Notes: generated by a model not told the origin, from the sequence alone. Positions 46,311 to 55,949 are shown, counted from the stretch's first letter. The stretch is 64,000 nucleotides of DNA from Phaeacidiphilus oryzae TH49 (GCF_000744815.1 NZ_JQMQ01000005.1:4979801-5043800); one strand, 5' to 3'. Program-made: numbers and translations.

Positions 46311-46470
46311 CCTCAGCGAACGGGCCGCGGTTCAGACCGCGCGCATTACGTAGTATCCGAGGGTGGGCCGGATTGTCCGGTCCACCCTCGGCTTTTCCGA
46401 CTTGATTCCGTTTCGGCCGCTCGCCCGGAACCTCCGGAGAACCACGCCGATACATCGAGAGGCAGTGCAC

Positions 46471-47958
46471 ATGACCACCTTCGTGGACCGCGTCGAGCTC
46501 CATGTCGCCGCGGGTAACGGGGGGCACGGCTGCGCCTCCGTGCATCGGGAGAAGTTCAAGCCGCTCGGCGGCCCGGACGGCGGCGATGGCGGCCGTGGCG
46601 GGGACGTGGTCCTCACCGTGGACCCGGACGTCACCACCCTCCTCGACTACCACCACTCGCGGGTCAAGCGGGCCACCAACGGCAAGCCGGGCGGGGGCGG
46701 TCACCGCACCGGTGCGCACGGCTCCGACCTGGTGCTGCCGGTTCCGGACGGGACCGTCGTGCTGGATCCCCGCACCGGCGAGGTGCTGGCCGACCTGGTC
46801 GGCAACGGCACCAGCTTCGTGGTCGCGGCCGGCGGCCGGGGCGGTCTCGGCAACGCGGCGCTGGCCTCCGCCCGCCGCAAGGCCCCCGGCTTCGCCCTGC
46901 TCGGCGAGCCCGGTGACGAGCTGGAGATCGTCCTCGAACTGAAGTCGGTCGCGGACGTGGCGCTGGTCGGCTACCCCAGCGCCGGGAAGTCCTCGCTGAT
47001 CTCGGTGCTCTCGGCGGCCAAGCCGAAGATCGCCGACTACCCGTTCACCACCCTGGTGCCCAACCTCGGCGTGGTGACCGCGGGGGAGACCGTCTACACC
47101 ATCGCGGACGTGCCGGGCCTGATCCCGGGCGCCAGCCAGGGCAAGGGCCTGGGGCTCGAGTTCCTGCGGCACGTCGAGCGCTGCTCGGTGCTGGTCCATG
47201 TGCTGGACTGCGCCACTCTGGAGCCGGGCCGCGACCCGGTCTCCGACCTGGAGACAATCGAGTCCGAACTCTCCGAGTACGGCGGCCTGGAGGACCGGCC
47301 GCGGCTGGTCGCCCTCAACAAGACCGACGTCCCGGACGGCCAGGACCTGGCCGACCTGGTGCGTGCCGATCTGGAGGAGCGCGGCTACCGGGTGTTCGAG
47401 GTGTCCGCGGTGTCCCGGAAGGGCCTGCGGGAGCTGAGCTTCGCGGTCGGCGAGATCGTCCGGGAGGCCCGCGAGGCCAAGCCGAAGGAGGAGAAGACCC
47501 GGGTGGTCCTCCGTCCGAAGGCGGTCGACGACGCCGGCTTCACCATCACCTACGACCAGGGCCAGGACCTCTACCGGGTGGTGGGCACGAAGCCGGAGCG
47601 CTGGGTGCGGCAGACCGACTTCTCCAACGACGAGGCGGTCGGCTACCTCGCGGACCGGCTGAACCGGCTGGGCGTCGAGAACGAGCTGATGAAGCTGGGC
47701 GCCCGGGAGGGCGACACGGTCGTGATCGGCGGCGAGGACGACGCCGTGGTCTTCGACTGGGAGCCGTCGATGGCGGCCGGCGCGGAGATGCTCGGGCGAC
47801 GTGGCGAGGACCACCGCCTCCACGCCCCGCGCGAGGCGGTCACGCGCCGGCGCGAGCGGGACGCGAAGCGCCTCGAAGGGGCCGACGCGGACGCGGAGTT
47901 CGCCGCCTTCGACCCGCTGTCGATCGGCCGCGCCGACGAGGACGAGGACGAGTACTGA
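46471..47958 (+). CDS. obgE: Obg-family GTPase
   Basis: Ribosome-assembly GTPase; in Streptomyces Obg also influences the onset of aerial growth. 495 residues: the glycine-rich Obg fold (about 2-160, [25 protein letters not shown]), G domain with G1 GYPSAGKSS at 167-175, DVPGLIPGA and NKTD, and the actinobacterial C-terminal OCT domain ending in an acidic ADEDEDEY tail. ATG 46471 with GAGAGG upstream. It follows rplU-rpmA, the usual order. Confidence 0.98.
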   Translation: MTTFVDRVELHVAAGNGGHGCASVHREKFKPLGGPDGGDGGRGGDVVLTVDPDVTTLLDYHHSRVKRATNGKPGGGGHRTGAHGSDLVLPVPDGTVVLDPRTGEVLADLVGNGTSFVVAAGGRGGLGNAALASARRKAPGFALLGEPGDELEIVLELKSVADVALVGYPSAGKSSLISVLSAAKPKIADYPFTTLVPNLGVVTAGETVYTIADVPGLIPGASQGKGLGLEFLRHVERCSVLVHVLDCATLEPGRDPVSDLETIESELSEYGGLEDRPRLVALNKTDVPDGQDLADLVRADLEERGYRVFEVSAVSRKGLRELSFAVGEIVREAREAKPKEEKTRVVLRPKAVDDAGFTITYDQGQDLYRVVGTKPERWVRQTDFSNDEAVGYLADRLNRLGVENELMKLGAREGDTVVIGGEDDAVVFDWEPSMAAGAEMLGRRGEDHRLHAPREAVTRRRERDAKRLEGADADAEFAAFDPLSIGRADEDEDEY

Positions 47959-47970
47959 GCCGGCTCGGCC

Positions 47971-48036
47971 CGCCGCCTTCCGTTCCGCCCGCCTTCCGTT
48001 CCGCCCGCCTCCCGTTCCGCCCGCCGCTCCCGTTCT
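47971..48036 (+). repeat. tandem repeat downstream of obgE
   Basis: About three and a half copies of a 16-17-bp unit (CGCCTTCCGTTCCGCC and close variants) between obgE and the deaminase gene, non-coding in every sensible frame. Too short-looped for a terminator; probably slippage. Confidence 0.6.
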
Positions 48037-48102
48037 GACCGACGCCCTGACCGCTGCCCCCGTTCCGTCCACCCGCCGCAACCGACCCGGAGGACTTCCG
48101 AA

Positions 48103-49092
48103 GTGCTGCCCAAGGCCGAGCTCCATCTGCATATCGAGGGGACCCTCGAACCCGAGCTGGCGTTCGCCCTCGCCGGCCGCAACGGCGTGGACCTGCCGTA
48201 CGCGTCGCCGGAGCAGCTGCGCTCGGCGTACGACTTCAGCGACCTGCAGTCCTTCCTGGACCTGTACTACCAGCTGATGGACGTGCTGCGGACCGAGCGG
48301 GACTTCACCGAGCTCGCCGAGGAGTACCTGGCGCGCGCGGCGGCGCAGGGGGTCCGGCACGCCGAGATCTTCTTCGACCCGCAGGCGCACACCGGCCGAG
48401 GCGTCGAGATCGACGACGTGGTGCGGGGGTTGGCGGCCGCGCTGGACGGCGCGCAGGAGCGGCACGGCATCTCCACCCGGCTGATCATGTGCTTCCTGCG
48501 CGACCAGCCGGCCGAATCGGCGCTGGCGACCTTCGAGGCGGCGCGGCCGTGGTTCGGCACCGCGATCCACGGCGTCGGGCTGGACTCCGCCGAGGTCGGC
48601 AACCCGCCGGGGCTCTTCCGCGAGGTGTACGACAGGGCGCGGGACGCGGGGCTGCGCCTGGTCGCCCATGCGGGCGAGGAGGGCGGGCCCGAGTATGTGC
48701 GGGAGGCCCTGGACGTCCTCGGAGTGGAGCGGATCGACCACGGCATCCGGTCGATGGAGGACCCGGAGCTGGTGAAGGAGCTGGCGGAGCGGGCCGTCCC
48801 GCTGACCGTCTGCCCGTTCTCCAACGTGCGGCTGCGCTGCGTGGACACGCTGGCCGAGCATCCGCTGCCGGCGATGCTGGAGGCGGGGCTGCTGGTGACC
48901 GTCAACTCGGACGACCCGTCGTACTTCGGCGGCTACGTCGAGGACAATTTCGCCGGCGTGCGGGAGGCGTTGCGGCTGACGGAGTCGCAGCTCAGGCAGC
49001 TGGCCCGGAATTCCTTCCAGGCCTCCTTCCTCGACCACGACGAGACCCGCCGCGCGGCGCTGCTCGCGGAGGTCGAGGCCCACCGCTTCTGA
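48103..49092 (+). CDS. adenine/adenosine deaminase-like enzyme
   Basis: Zinc-dependent purine deaminase, 329 residues. Metal and catalytic residues: His8 and His10 in ELHLHIEGTLE, His189 and Glu192 in VAHAGEE, IDHGIRS, and Asp270-Asp271 in VNSDDP. The LHIEGTLE start, HAGEEGGPEYV and NSDDPSYFGGYV are closer, as I recall, to type-3 adenine deaminases than to classical adenosine deaminase, so adenine is the better guess; adenosine cannot be excluded. GTG 48103 gives the family start MLPKAELHLH. It sits alone between obgE and proB. Confidence 0.88.
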   Translation: MLPKAELHLHIEGTLEPELAFALAGRNGVDLPYASPEQLRSAYDFSDLQSFLDLYYQLMDVLRTERDFTELAEEYLARAAAQGVRHAEIFFDPQAHTGRGVEIDDVVRGLAAALDGAQERHGISTRLIMCFLRDQPAESALATFEAARPWFGTAIHGVGLDSAEVGNPPGLFREVYDRARDAGLRLVAHAGEEGGPEYVREALDVLGVERIDHGIRSMEDPELVKELAERAVPLTVCPFSNVRLRCVDTLAEHPLPAMLEAGLLVTVNSDDPSYFGGYVEDNFAGVREALRLTESQLRQLARNSFQASFLDHDETRRAALLAEVEAHRF

Positions 49093-49172
49093 CCTGCCGC
49101 CGGGCGCGCCGGTCCGGCTGCGGCCGGCCCCCGGGGCGGCCGTGGGGCCGCGTCCCGGCCCCTGATACTCCG

Positions 49173-49202
49173 GTGAGCCGGGGTGCCCGCCTCGCGTAGA
49201 TT
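49173..49202 (+). promoter_or_regulatory. proB promoter, probably leaderless
   Basis: GTGAGC (49173-49178), an 18-bp spacer and TAGATT (49197-49202). The predicted start coincides, within a base or two, with the GTG at 49208. Confidence 0.55.
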
Positions 49203-49207
49203 GTGCG

Positions 49208-50371
49208 GTGACCGGCGGTGATCGGCCGGGCGGCCGCGGCGAGGGACTGGAGCGAGGCGTGCGGGACGAGGTGCTGCAGGCGCGGCGGATCGTGGTCAAG
49301 GTGGGCTCGTCCTCGCTGACCACGGCGGCCGGCGGGCTGGACGCGGACCGGGTGGACGCCCTGGTGGACGTGCTGGCCAAGGCCCGCGAGGGGGCCGAGG
49401 TGGTCCTGGTCTCCTCGGGCGCGATCGCCGCCGGGCTGGCGCCGCTCGGCCTCCGCCGCCGGCCGCGCGACCTGGCTCGGCAGCAGGCCGCGGCCAGCGT
49501 CGGGCAGGGACTGCTGGTCGCCAGGTACACGGCCTCGTTCGCACGCTACGGAGTCCGTGTCGGCCAGGTGCTGCTCACCGCCGAGGACGCCAGCAGGCGC
49601 GCCCACTACCGCAACGCCTACCGCACGCTTGAGCAATTGCTCGCAATGGGCGCGATGCCGATCGTCAACGAGAACGACACCGTCGCCACCCAGGAGATCA
49701 AGTTCGGCGACAACGACCGGCTGGCCGCCCTGGTCGCCCATGTCGTCCACGCCGATCTGCTGGTCCTCCTCTCCGATGTGGACGGGCTCTACGACGGCGA
49801 CCCCGCCCTTCCCGCCAGCAGCCGGATCTCCGAGGTCTCCGGCCCGGCCGACCTGGAGGGCGTGGAGATCGGCAGCGCGGGCAAGGCCGGGGTCGGCACC
49901 GGCGGGATGGTGACCAAGGTGGAGGCCGCCCGGATCGCCACCGGGGCGGGCATCCCGGTGGTCCTCACCGCCGCCCGGCACGCCGCCGACGCGCTGGCCG
50001 GCCGGGACACCGGAACGTTCTTCCACCGCACCGGCCGGCGCGCCGCCGACCGCCTCCTCTGGCTGGCGCACGCGAGTGCTCCCCGGGGGGCGCTCAGGCT
50101 TGACGCGGGCGCCGTCCGCGCCGTCGTGGAGCGGCGCAAATCCCTCTTGCCCGCCGGGCTCACGGGAGTTGACGGCGATTTCGCTGCGGGCGATCCGGTG
50201 GACCTTCTTGACGAAAACGGCCACATCGTCGCCCGCGGGCTGGTCAACTTTGATGCGAGGGAGTTGCCCAGGCTGCTCGGCCGGTCCACCCGTGAACTGG
50301 CCCGGGAGCTTGGGCCCGCGTATGAGCGGGAGGTAGTGCACCGGGACGATCTGGTGGTGCTCGCCGACTGA
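49208..50371 (+). CDS. proB: glutamate 5-kinase
   Basis: First step of proline biosynthesis: phosphorylates glutamate for ProA. 387 residues from GTG 49208. An amino-acid kinase domain (RRIVVKVGSSSLTT, LVSSGAIAAG, the PIVNENDTV segment, FGDNDRLAALVA, LLSDVDGLY) is followed by a C-terminal PUA domain. GTG 49208 coincides with the predicted transcript start (leaderless); GTG 49259, with a GGAG site 8 nt upstream, would give a 370-residue protein closer to the usual length. Which is used cannot be decided here. proA follows 920 bp later with one gene between. Confidence 0.96.
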   Translation: MTGGDRPGGRGEGLERGVRDEVLQARRIVVKVGSSSLTTAAGGLDADRVDALVDVLAKAREGAEVVLVSSGAIAAGLAPLGLRRRPRDLARQQAAASVGQGLLVARYTASFARYGVRVGQVLLTAEDASRRAHYRNAYRTLEQLLAMGAMPIVNENDTVATQEIKFGDNDRLAALVAHVVHADLLVLLSDVDGLYDGDPALPASSRISEVSGPADLEGVEIGSAGKAGVGTGGMVTKVEAARIATGAGIPVVLTAARHAADALAGRDTGTFFHRTGRRAADRLLWLAHASAPRGALRLDAGAVRAVVERRKSLLPAGLTGVDGDFAAGDPVDLLDENGHIVARGLVNFDARELPRLLGRSTRELARELGPAYEREVVHRDDLVVLAD

Positions 50372-50580
50372 ACCGCCCGTACGGCGCGCCCTGGCGGAAG
50401 CCGACGAGTCCGATGAAACCGATGAGTCCGACGAGTCCCGAGAAGCGACAGCCACGGGTGCAGCGGGGTGTAGGAGGGGCAGTGCAGCCAGGCCGCGGAA
50501 GCGCGTTGCGGTGGCCGGTCGGCCGGTCAGCTGCCCGAGGCGACACGCTGACAGGAGGCCTCCGGTGGGACACCGGCGCC

Positions 50581-50628
50581 ATGGTGTGCGACCTGGACGA
50601 CCACAGGGAACGGCTGAACCGGTGCTGA
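50581..50628 (+). CDS. possible 15-residue leader peptide
   Basis: ATG at 50581 opens a 15-codon frame ([15 protein letters not shown]) ending TGA at 50626-50628, overlapping the GTG start of the next gene in GTGCTGA. Overlap suggests translational coupling. The ribosome site is weak (GGAGG lies about 30 nt upstream). Tentative. Confidence 0.25.
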   Translation: MVCDLDDHRERLNRC

Positions 50629-51164
50629 CCGGTATCCCAGGCGGACGCGGCGGGCCGAACGGCCGTCCGCAGGGCGCCCCGGAGTCCGGAGGCGGGCGTG
50701 CCGGCCCGCGAGCGGTGGCCCGCGTCCGGGCTGCCGCCGAGGACGCGGAGGAGGCGGCCCGGGCCGCTGCGGAGCGGGCGGCGAGCGTCGGCGAGGTGGG
50801 CGACGAGGCGGAGGAGGAGCCCGCCCCCCGGCTCTGGCACGTCGTCCTCAGCGTGGCGGGGAAGCGCACGCCGCTGCCCGAACTCCGGCGCGGCCTGGAG
50901 CAGTTGGCCCACGACCACCCCTTCCTGCTGACCGGCAGATACGCCGAGGACCACGCCGAGATCCGGTACTGGGAGCAGGCGCGCGACCTGCATGACGCGG
51001 CGGCCCTGGCGCTCCGGCTGTGGGGCGAGCACCGGGTCAGCGCCCGGCTGCCCGCCTGGGAGATCGTCGGCCTCGAGGTGGTGGACCGGCCGACCTACCA
51101 CAAGCGGGTGGCGGAGGGGTTCGGCGGACCGCCGGCCTTCCTGGGCGGGGTCCACCCGTACTGA
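50622..51164 (+). CDS. conserved hypothetical protein between proB and proA
   Basis: 180 residues. The first ~80 are Ala/Glu/Gly-rich; the C-terminal ~95 form a compact domain ([67 protein letters not shown]) that I recall as a protein conserved in Streptomyces at this position but without assigned function. No membrane helix or catalytic motif. GTG 50622 is chosen because it overlaps the stop of the small frame at 50581; other in-frame starts upstream give only Arg/Pro-rich extensions. Confidence 0.75.
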   Translation: MLTGIPGGRGGPNGRPQGAPESGGGRAGPRAVARVRAAAEDAEEAARAAAERAASVGEVGDEAEEEPAPRLWHVVLSVAGKRTPLPELRRGLEQLAHDHPFLLTGRYAEDHAEIRYWEQARDLHDAAALALRLWGEHRVSARLPAWEIVGLEVVDRPTYHKRVAEGFGGPPAFLGGVHPY

Positions 51165-51279
51165 CCCGCGTTCCGGCGGCCGGCCCGCCCACCGGCGGCA
51201 CCGGCCGCGCCGGCTCGACGCCGGCCGCGCACGGCCGACCGAACCGTGGACGGCGCGGCGGCCGCCCCGCCCCGCGCCG

Positions 51280-51285
51280 TACCCT
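51280..51285 (+). promoter_or_regulatory. proA -10 element, leaderless
   Basis: TACCCT lies 6 nt before the ATG at 51292, so the predicted +1 is the A of the start codon. No -35 is visible in the GC-rich DNA upstream. Confidence 0.5.
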
Positions 51286-51291
51286 GGCGCC

Positions 51292-52617
51292 ATGACCTCG
51301 TCGACCGAGCCCACGCCGAACTCGCCGACCGCCGGCTACTCGCTGCCGTCCCCGCTGCCCGAGTCCCCGGTGCTGCGCGCGGCCTACCGCGCCCGCGGCG
51401 CGGCCCGTGGGCTCGCCCCGATGACCCGCGCGGAGAAGGACGACGCCCTGCTGGCGATCGCCGACGCCCTCCAGGTCCGCACCAAGGAGATCCTGGACGC
51501 CAACGCCGAGGACACCGCCCGGGCCAAGGCGGCCGGCACCAGCGACGCCATCGTCGACCGGCTGACCCTCACCCGGGAGCGGATCACCGCGATCGCGGAG
51601 GACGTCCGCAAGGTCGCCGGGCTGCCCGACCCGGTCGGCGAGGTGCTGCGCGGCTCGACCCTGCCGAACGGCCTGGACCTGCGCCAGGTCCGGGTCCCCC
51701 TCGGGGTGGTGGGGATCATCTACGAGGCCCGGCCGAACGTGACCGTGGACGCGGCCGCGCTCTGCCTGAAGTCCGGCAACGCCGTGCTGCTGCGCGGCTC
51801 GTCCAGCGCCTACGCCTCCAACACCAAGCTGGTGGAGGTGCTCCGGGACGCCGTCGGGGGAGCGGGCCTGCCGGCCGACGCGGTCCAGCTGGTCCCCGGC
51901 GAGAGCCGGGAGTCGGTCACCGAGCTGATGCGCGCCCGCGGAATGGTCGACGTGCTGATCCCGCGCGGCGGGGCCTCGCTGATCCGGACGGTCGTCGAGC
52001 AGTCCACCGTTCCGGTGATCGAGACCGGCACCGGCAACTGCCACGTCTACGTGGACGCCGACGCGGACCTCGACATGGCCGTGGAGATCCTGATCAACTC
52101 CAAGGCCCAGCGGGTGAGCGTGTGCAACGCGGCGGAGACGCTGCTGGTGCACCAGGAGATCGCGGCCGAGTTCGTGCCGCGCGCGCTGGCCGCGCTGGCC
52201 GACGCGGGGGTGACGGTGCACGCCGACCCGGCGGTCCTGGCGCTGGCCGAGGGCGTCGAGGCGGACGTGGTGCCGGCCGAGCCGGAGGACTGGGAGACCG
52301 AGTACCTCTCCTACGACATCGCCGCCCGGGTGGTGGACTCGCTGGACGCCGCCGTCGACCACATCGGCCTGTGGTCCTCCGGGCACACCGAGGTCATCGT
52401 CACCCGCTCGCAGCCGGCCGCCCGGCGCTTCACCAAGCTGGTCGACTCGACCACGGTGGCGGTGAACGCCTCCACCCGGTTCACCGACGGCGGCCAGTTC
52501 GGCTTCGGCGCGGAGATCGGCATCTCCACCCAGAAGCTGCACGCCCGCGGGCCGATGGGGCTGCCGGAGCTGACCTCCACCAAGTGGATCGTCACCGGCG
52601 ACGGGCACGTCCGCTGA
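51292..52617 (+). CDS. proA: glutamate-5-semialdehyde dehydrogenase (gamma-glutamyl phosphate reductase)
   Basis: Second step of proline biosynthesis: NADPH-dependent reduction of glutamyl phosphate. 441 residues of the aldehyde-dehydrogenase fold. Catalytic Cys250 is in [33 protein letters not shown] and the [17 protein letters not shown] segment are family signatures. ATG 51292 coincides with the predicted transcription start; upstream in-frame codons are antisense-like and rejected. A terminator follows. Confidence 0.97.
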   Translation: MTSSTEPTPNSPTAGYSLPSPLPESPVLRAAYRARGAARGLAPMTRAEKDDALLAIADALQVRTKEILDANAEDTARAKAAGTSDAIVDRLTLTRERITAIAEDVRKVAGLPDPVGEVLRGSTLPNGLDLRQVRVPLGVVGIIYEARPNVTVDAAALCLKSGNAVLLRGSSSAYASNTKLVEVLRDAVGGAGLPADAVQLVPGESRESVTELMRARGMVDVLIPRGGASLIRTVVEQSTVPVIETGTGNCHVYVDADADLDMAVEILINSKAQRVSVCNAAETLLVHQEIAAEFVPRALAALADAGVTVHADPAVLALAEGVEADVVPAEPEDWETEYLSYDIAARVVDSLDAAVDHIGLWSSGHTEVIVTRSQPAARRFTKLVDSTTVAVNASTRFTDGGQFGFGAEIGISTQKLHARGPMGLPELTSTKWIVTGDGHVR

Positions 52618-52644
52618 AGGGCCCTGACGGGTCGTCGGCCCTTC
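52616..52644 (+). terminator. terminator after proA
   Basis: An 8-bp perfect stem (GAAGGGCC/GGCCCTTC) with a 13-nt loop beginning at the proA stop codon and followed by CCCCC. Confidence 0.55.
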
Positions 52645-52675
52645 CCCCGGAGGTTCCGCACCTCTCCCGACGGCA

Positions 52676-52704
52676 CAGACAAACCGAGTCCCAGGTAATA
52701 GGCT
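52676..52704 (+). promoter_or_regulatory. leaderless promoter of the FDESF membrane-protein gene
   Basis: CAGACA (52676-52681), a 17-bp spacer and TAGGCT (52699-52704). The predicted +1 is exactly the A of the ATG at 52711. Confidence 0.7.
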
Positions 52705-52710
52705 GCTGAT

Positions 52711-53373
52711 ATGCCGAAGGACGCGGGAGGCCTGCCGTACCCGGAGGGCTGGGATCACGGAGACGACGGCGACGACTACGCCGCCGTGGTCTTCGACGAG
52801 TCCTTCGTACGCGGTGCCCAGGTGCACGAGCCCACCGCCGAGGAGCGGATACTCGCCGCTGTCGAGGCCAGGCTGGAGCGGGAGACCCGGGAGAACACCG
52901 CCGGCCCCGGCCGCCGCGGAACCCCGGCGGAGCCGAACGACGAGGCCGACGCCGGTGAGGCCGGCGACCTCGACGACATCGACGAGGCCGATCCGGACGA
53001 CCCGGACGGACGAACCGGCTCCGGCGGCCTGCCGCTGGAACTCCGCCCGCTCGGCGGCGGCGCCCGCTACCGGGTCGGCCACTGGTACGGCGGCGGCCCC
53101 GGCGGCTACCAGCAGAACTGGGCCGGCTACGGCGGGCAGTCCCGCTGGCAGCGCGGGGTGGCCTGGGTGCTGGCGCTGGTGATGGGCGTCGGTGTGGTGC
53201 TGCTGGCGGCGGCCGCCGTGTACCGCGGGGTCAACAGCGGCGGGACGCATCCGATGATCCCCGTGCCGAGCAGTTCACCGGAGAGCAGCCACGGCGCCGC
53301 CTCCACGGACAGTGGCATCCGGTCCGGCGCCACCCGCCCGTCCTCCCCGGCGCCCTCGGTGAGCTCGGGCTGA
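52711..53373 (+). CDS. single-pass membrane protein, FDESF family, likely SCO2584 counterpart
   Basis: 220 residues: acidic cytoplasmic part with the motif VVFDESFVRGAQVHEPTAEER (residues 27 on), a Gly/Tyr-rich stretch, one membrane helix (about 149-171) and a short Ser/Pro-rich external tail. By position directly after proA it corresponds to what I recall as SCO2584, a protein reported to interact with the Streptomyces spore-wall synthesizing complex built around MreB; that identification is from memory and synteny, not from alignment. The next gene repeats the FDESF motif. Start ATG at the predicted +1. Confidence 0.8.
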   Translation: MPKDAGGLPYPEGWDHGDDGDDYAAVVFDESFVRGAQVHEPTAEERILAAVEARLERETRENTAGPGRRGTPAEPNDEADAGEAGDLDDIDEADPDDPDGRTGSGGLPLELRPLGGGARYRVGHWYGGGPGGYQQNWAGYGGQSRWQRGVAWVLALVMGVGVVLLAAAAVYRGVNSGGTHPMIPVPSSSPESSHGAASTDSGIRSGATRPSSPAPSVSSG

Positions 53374-53546
53374 ACGCCCGTCACCGGCTCTGCGTTCGCC
53401 GGTGCTTCATCTGACGCTTCGTCGCCGGCCTTTTATCGCTGGAGAATTGTCGGCTCCGTCCGGAATCGTTCCCGGTTCTGTCCGGATTCCTACCCGCCGC
53501 TGGGATTCGGACCCCGAGGGGGGTCGTTCGAGGGTGCGCGGAGAAT

Positions 53547-53552
53547 TACTCT
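53547..53552 (+). promoter_or_regulatory. leaderless -10 of the second FDESF gene
   Basis: TACTCT lies so that the predicted +1 is the A of the ATG at 53559. The 185-bp gap before it contains two GTCCGGAAT-like repeats (about 53458 and 53480) and an AT-rich TTTTATCG segment. Confidence 0.5.
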
Positions 53553-53558
53553 TGAGTC

Positions 53559-54800
53559 ATGGGTGGCCGGGGAGGGCCCCCGGATGGCCTGCCCGAAGGC
53601 ACTCCCGGGGGTGACGACGAGTTTCGCTCCGTCGTGTTCGACGAGTCCTTCATCCGGGCTGCCCGCATCCAGGAACTCTCCGCGCAGGAGCGGCTCTCCG
53701 CGGCCGCGCGCCCGATCGAGGACCGGCGGAGCGAGCGCACCGGCGTGCTGCCCCGGCAGGCGCTGGCGCTGATGCTGCTGATCGCCATGGCCTTCGCCGC
53801 AGCGGTGTACATGGGCGTCCGGCATCCGTACCGGGAGACCGTCAACGGCGGGATCGAACTGAGCATGTCGGTCATCCCGCTGCAGGCCGGCCCGGGCGGG
53901 GTGCCCACCGGCAGGGCGCTTCCGGCGGGCAAGGGGGCGTCGGCCACGGCCTCGCCGAAGGCCACCGCCTCCGCCTCGTCCTCCGCCGCCGCCTCGGCCT
54001 CGTCCTCCTCCGCGTCGGCGCAGGCCTCTCCGCCCACCGGCTCGGCCTCCAGCGGTAACCACTCCTCCACCTCGGCCGACCCCAGCCCGTCGGCCGACGA
54101 CCCGTTCGCCGGGACGGCCGTCGAGGGCTTTCCGATCGGCGAGGCCGGCATCTCGCTGCCCAGCCCGGCGGACACCAGCCACTTCTCCGCCGACCAGGTG
54201 CTGCGCGCCCTCACCGAGGTGCAGACCTACCTCCAGGACTCCTCCCTGGAGCCGACCGTGCTCAGCGGCACCGGGCCGAACGCGGGCACCGACGCCGTCC
54301 GCGAGCTGCTCGACCCCAACGAGGTCCAGCAGTTCGACAGCAGCCTGGCCAATCCGCGCAACGACCGCAGGCACGAGGTCACCGGCTGGATGGTGCGCTT
54401 CAACCCGAAGCAGGTGCTGCTGGCCAGCCCCGAGGTGCGGGTGACCGGCAGGGTGCACTTCTCCGAGGCGGGGGCCGACACCCTGCAGGTGACCAGCGAT
54501 CACACCTTCGTGTACGCCTTGCGGCAGGCGCGGACGACCGGGCCGACGGTGCTGTTCACCGTGCGGCGGGATCTGGTGTACCGCTTCTCCCACGACGATC
54601 TGGCGGCGTCCCGGATGGAGATCGCGGACTCCGTGACCCAGGCCGGGCCGATGGCCTGCGACGCGAACCCGTCCGCGTACCTCCAGCCGACGTTCCCGTC
54701 CAAGCGGCCGTCCCCGTCGCCGGGGACGAGCGTCGATCCCTTCGACCACAACGCCCCGGCCTGGCAAGTCTGCGGCACCCTCTCCCGCGCGACGCTCTAG
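53559..54800 (+). CDS. single-pass membrane protein, FDESF family, with external domain
   Basis: 413 residues: short cytoplasmic part with VVFDESFIRAARIQELSAQER, one membrane helix (about 67-87), a Ser/Ala/Thr-rich linker (about 125-185, likely glycosylatable or disordered) and a 220-residue external domain (FSADQVLRALTEVQTYLQ, HEVTGWMVRFNPKQVLLASPEVRVTG). The shared cytoplasmic motif suggests that this and the preceding protein bind the same intracellular partner. Two Cys in the external domain (MACDANP, QVCGTLS) may pair. Start ATG at the predicted +1. Function unproven. Confidence 0.78.
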   Translation: MGGRGGPPDGLPEGTPGGDDEFRSVVFDESFIRAARIQELSAQERLSAAARPIEDRRSERTGVLPRQALALMLLIAMAFAAAVYMGVRHPYRETVNGGIELSMSVIPLQAGPGGVPTGRALPAGKGASATASPKATASASSSAAASASSSSASAQASPPTGSASSGNHSSTSADPSPSADDPFAGTAVEGFPIGEAGISLPSPADTSHFSADQVLRALTEVQTYLQDSSLEPTVLSGTGPNAGTDAVRELLDPNEVQQFDSSLANPRNDRRHEVTGWMVRFNPKQVLLASPEVRVTGRVHFSEAGADTLQVTSDHTFVYALRQARTTGPTVLFTVRRDLVYRFSHDDLAASRMEIADSVTQAGPMACDANPSAYLQPTFPSKRPSPSPGTSVDPFDHNAPAWQVCGTLSRATL

Positions 54801-54815
54801 CGGAGCAGCGCGGCC

Positions 54816-54838
54816 CGGGGCGAGGGTGGCGCCCCGGC
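54816..54838. terminator. bidirectional terminator
   Basis: A perfect 8-bp stem (CCGGGGCG/CGCCCCGG) with a 7-nt loop between the convergent FDESF and M48 genes. Confidence 0.6.
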
Positions 54839-54854
54839 GCCGGGAGGCGGGAGC

Positions 54855-55949
54855 TCAGCGCTCCTCGTCGCTCCGCTCGCCGCTGCCGCCGCGCGCGCCG
54901 CCGTTGCCGCCCGTGAAGACGTCCCGCAGCTTGCCGCCGACGTCGCCCGCGCCGCCGGCGATGTCGCGGAGGAGGCCCATCAGCGGGTCCTTGCTGTCGC
55001 GGATGGTCTGCGCGTAGCTGTCCGCGCCGGCCTTGATCTGGTCGCTCACCGAGGTCCGCGGGTCGTCCTCCCGCCGCGGGTACGCCCCCGCGAGGATCGA
55101 GCGGTACTCCTCGCTCTCCCCCCACTTCTTCAGCTGGGCGGCCCGCACCACCGCGAACGGATGGGTCTGCGGCAGCACCTGAAGCAGCTTCAGGACGCCG
55201 TCCCGCAGGTCGCCGGCCTTCTCGTACTCCTCGGCCTGCTCCAGGAAGGCGTCTATGTTCATCTCGCCCAGGTTGTGGCCGCCGGCCAGCTTCATCAGCC
55301 CGCGCAGCGAGGCCTGGAGGTCCTGGCCGACCAGCAGCCCGGCCCGGTCGCAGGAGACCTCGGACTTCCGGAACCACTCCTTCAGCGCGGTGACGATCGC
55401 CATGATCGCCAGGTTGCCGAGCGGTATCCAGGCCACCTTGGTGGCGAGGTTGGTGAGGATCAGCAGCATCGTCCGGTACACGGCGTGCCCGGACATCGCG
55501 TGCGCCACCTCGTGGCCGACGACGGCCCGCAGCTCCTCGTGGTCCAGCAGCTCGACAAGTCCCGTGGTGACCACGATCACCGGGGTGTCCATCCCGATGC
55601 AGTACGCGTTCACCTGCGGGTCCTGGCTGACGTACAGCGCGGGGACCTTCTCCAGGTCCAGCGTGTAGGCCGCGTCCCGCACCAGGTCCTGCAGCTCGGG
55701 GAACTGCCGCTCGGAGGCCCGGACCGCGGTGGCCAGGAAGAGCAGTCGCACCGACCGCTCCGAGACCAGCCCGGCCAGCCGCTTCAGCACCTCGTCGAAG
55801 CCGGTGAGCCGGCGCAGGGCGACCAGCGCGGAACGGTCCGCCGGGTGCTCCCAGGCCCGGGTGGAGATCCCCGGGAAGCGCTTCCGCGTCCGTCCGGGCA
55901 ACCGCTCTCCGCCGTCCCCGTGCCCGCTACCGCCGTTGGTCTGGCTCAT
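54855..55949 (-). CDS. M48-family zinc metalloprotease
   Basis: HtpX/Ste24-type membrane-associated protease, 364 residues. HEVAH at 146-150 binds zinc, and the third ligand is expected around the SCDRAGL segment that follows a hydrophobic stretch (about 160-185, LLILTNLATKVAWIPLGNLAIMAI). The rest is soluble and helical. Members remove misfolded membrane proteins or process small peptides. ATG 55949 (MSQTNGGSGH) is preferred over an in-frame ATG at 56003, which would only add Gly/Arg-rich residues. Divergent from the small membrane-protein gene at 56108. Confidence 0.92.
   Translation of the reverse strand: MSQTNGGSGHGDGGERLPGRTRKRFPGISTRAWEHPADRSALVALRRLTGFDEVLKRLAGLVSERSVRLLFLATAVRASERQFPELQDLVRDAAYTLDLEKVPALYVSQDPQVNAYCIGMDTPVIVVTTGLVELLDHEELRAVVGHEVAHAMSGHAVYRTMLLILTNLATKVAWIPLGNLAIMAIVTALKEWFRKSEVSCDRAGLLVGQDLQASLRGLMKLAGGHNLGEMNIDAFLEQAEEYEKAGDLRDGVLKLLQVLPQTHPFAVVRAAQLKKWGESEEYRSILAGAYPRREDDPRTSVSDQIKAGADSYAQTIRDSKDPLMGLLRDIAGGAGDVGGKLRDVFTGGNGGARGGSGERSDEER

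Noticed and set aside
48103-49092. Aminodeoxyfutalosine deaminase of menaquinone synthesis
   Set aside because: Motifs fit the adenine/adenosine deaminase group as well or better, and no futalosine-pathway genes are nearby.
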